From CAVQMB01 sp963713445 (GTDB lineage Bacteria; Pseudomonadota; Gammaproteobacteria; Competibacterales; Competibacteraceae): DNA of 64,000 nucleotides. The stretch covers positions 20,303 through 84,302 of the forward strand of contig CAVQMB010000043.1 of NCBI GenBank assembly GCA_963713445.1, read 5' to 3'. A model generated the notes under the pieces. The model saw only the letters and a list, made by a program, of their open reading frames with translations, searched no databases and was not told where the DNA came from. The position numbers were made by a program, and so were the translations under genes. Positions 63,794-64,000 of this stretch are shown here, piece after piece (the first letter of the stretch is position 1; every line of letters starts with the position of its first letter).

Positions 63794-64000
63794 GAGCTAG
63801 GATGCGGCCGGTTACGAGGCGACACCGTCGCCATGACAAGCGATCATGTCATGGTGGATTTGGGTTGTGTGGCGGAGAATTGATCTCAGTCAACTGCAGC
63901 GACCGCGGATTGCAGTAACATTCCAGCTAACAAGACCGGTAGGAGCAAACCGGCTTGTTTGACGGCCGCGCTCGACATTGGATGTGGGCGCGGTTCTTGT
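63794..64000 (+). promoter_or_regulatory. 3' end region with FNR/FixK-type box at 63880-63893
   Basis: No gene is visible to the window edge. TTGATCTCAGTCAA (TTGAT-N4-GTCAA) is at 63880-63893 and a -10-like TAACAT begins 29.5 bp after its centre. It should drive a rightward gene beyond the window. Confidence 0.6.

Overview
The window is high-GC, densely coded bacterial chromosome, most likely from a gammaproteobacterium. That placement is inferred from gene content: pitrilysin-type M16 protease, E. coli-type GshA, AcnA, RecD, AmpD, class I fructose-1,6-bisphosphatase, a FolK-FolP fusion and IPTL-CTERM proteins. No rRNA, tRNA, CRISPR array or insertion sequence was recognised.

Region 1 (about 0.95-10.6 kb) follows a 5'-truncated M48 protease gene. 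It is a repetitive surface-protein island with three IPTL-CTERM exported proteins, each followed by a collagen-like Gly-Ala-Thr or Gly-Pro-Thr protein, two further exported proteins sharing the same N-terminal domain, and two GT2-TPR glycosyltransferases. Six island genes carry single-base indels and/or a deletion. Two IPTL genes are near-identical, and the glycosyltransferases share a perfect 100-nt tract. The inferred role is a glycosylated, variable cell-surface layer sorted by an exosortase encoded elsewhere.

Region 2 (about 11-32 kb) is housekeeping: recD, a DUF2726 protein, a gutted PfkB kinase, a flavodoxin-like reductase, an SBP/ATPase/permease importer, a methyltransferase, aconitase, a Ca2+/Na+-type antiporter, an AI-2E family transporter, nitronate monooxygenase, ampD-fbp, an M16 protease, gshA, a lipoprotein and folK-folP.

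Region 3 (32-64 kb) looks like a low-oxygen/stress regulon. It opens with a FixL-type haem-PAS kinase and FixJ regulator, then a receiver that has lost its phosphoacceptor Asp, universal stress proteins, a host-attachment-family protein, thioredoxin 2, Hsp20, a DksA/TraR-like protein, an MgtC-DUF4010 membrane protein, HtpX, a 90-residue unknown, FtsH, PHA synthase and an RND pump. After an oxidoreductase/MFS/glutaryl-CoA segment come MaoC-Pta, AckA, MarC, a P3A H+-ATPase and a PhaC-like hydrolase. Seven FNR/FixK-type boxes (TTGAY-N4-RTCAA) lie in promoter regions here and none was seen in the first 32 kb. A candidate small RNA with its own promoter and terminator sits between the 90-residue gene and ftsH.
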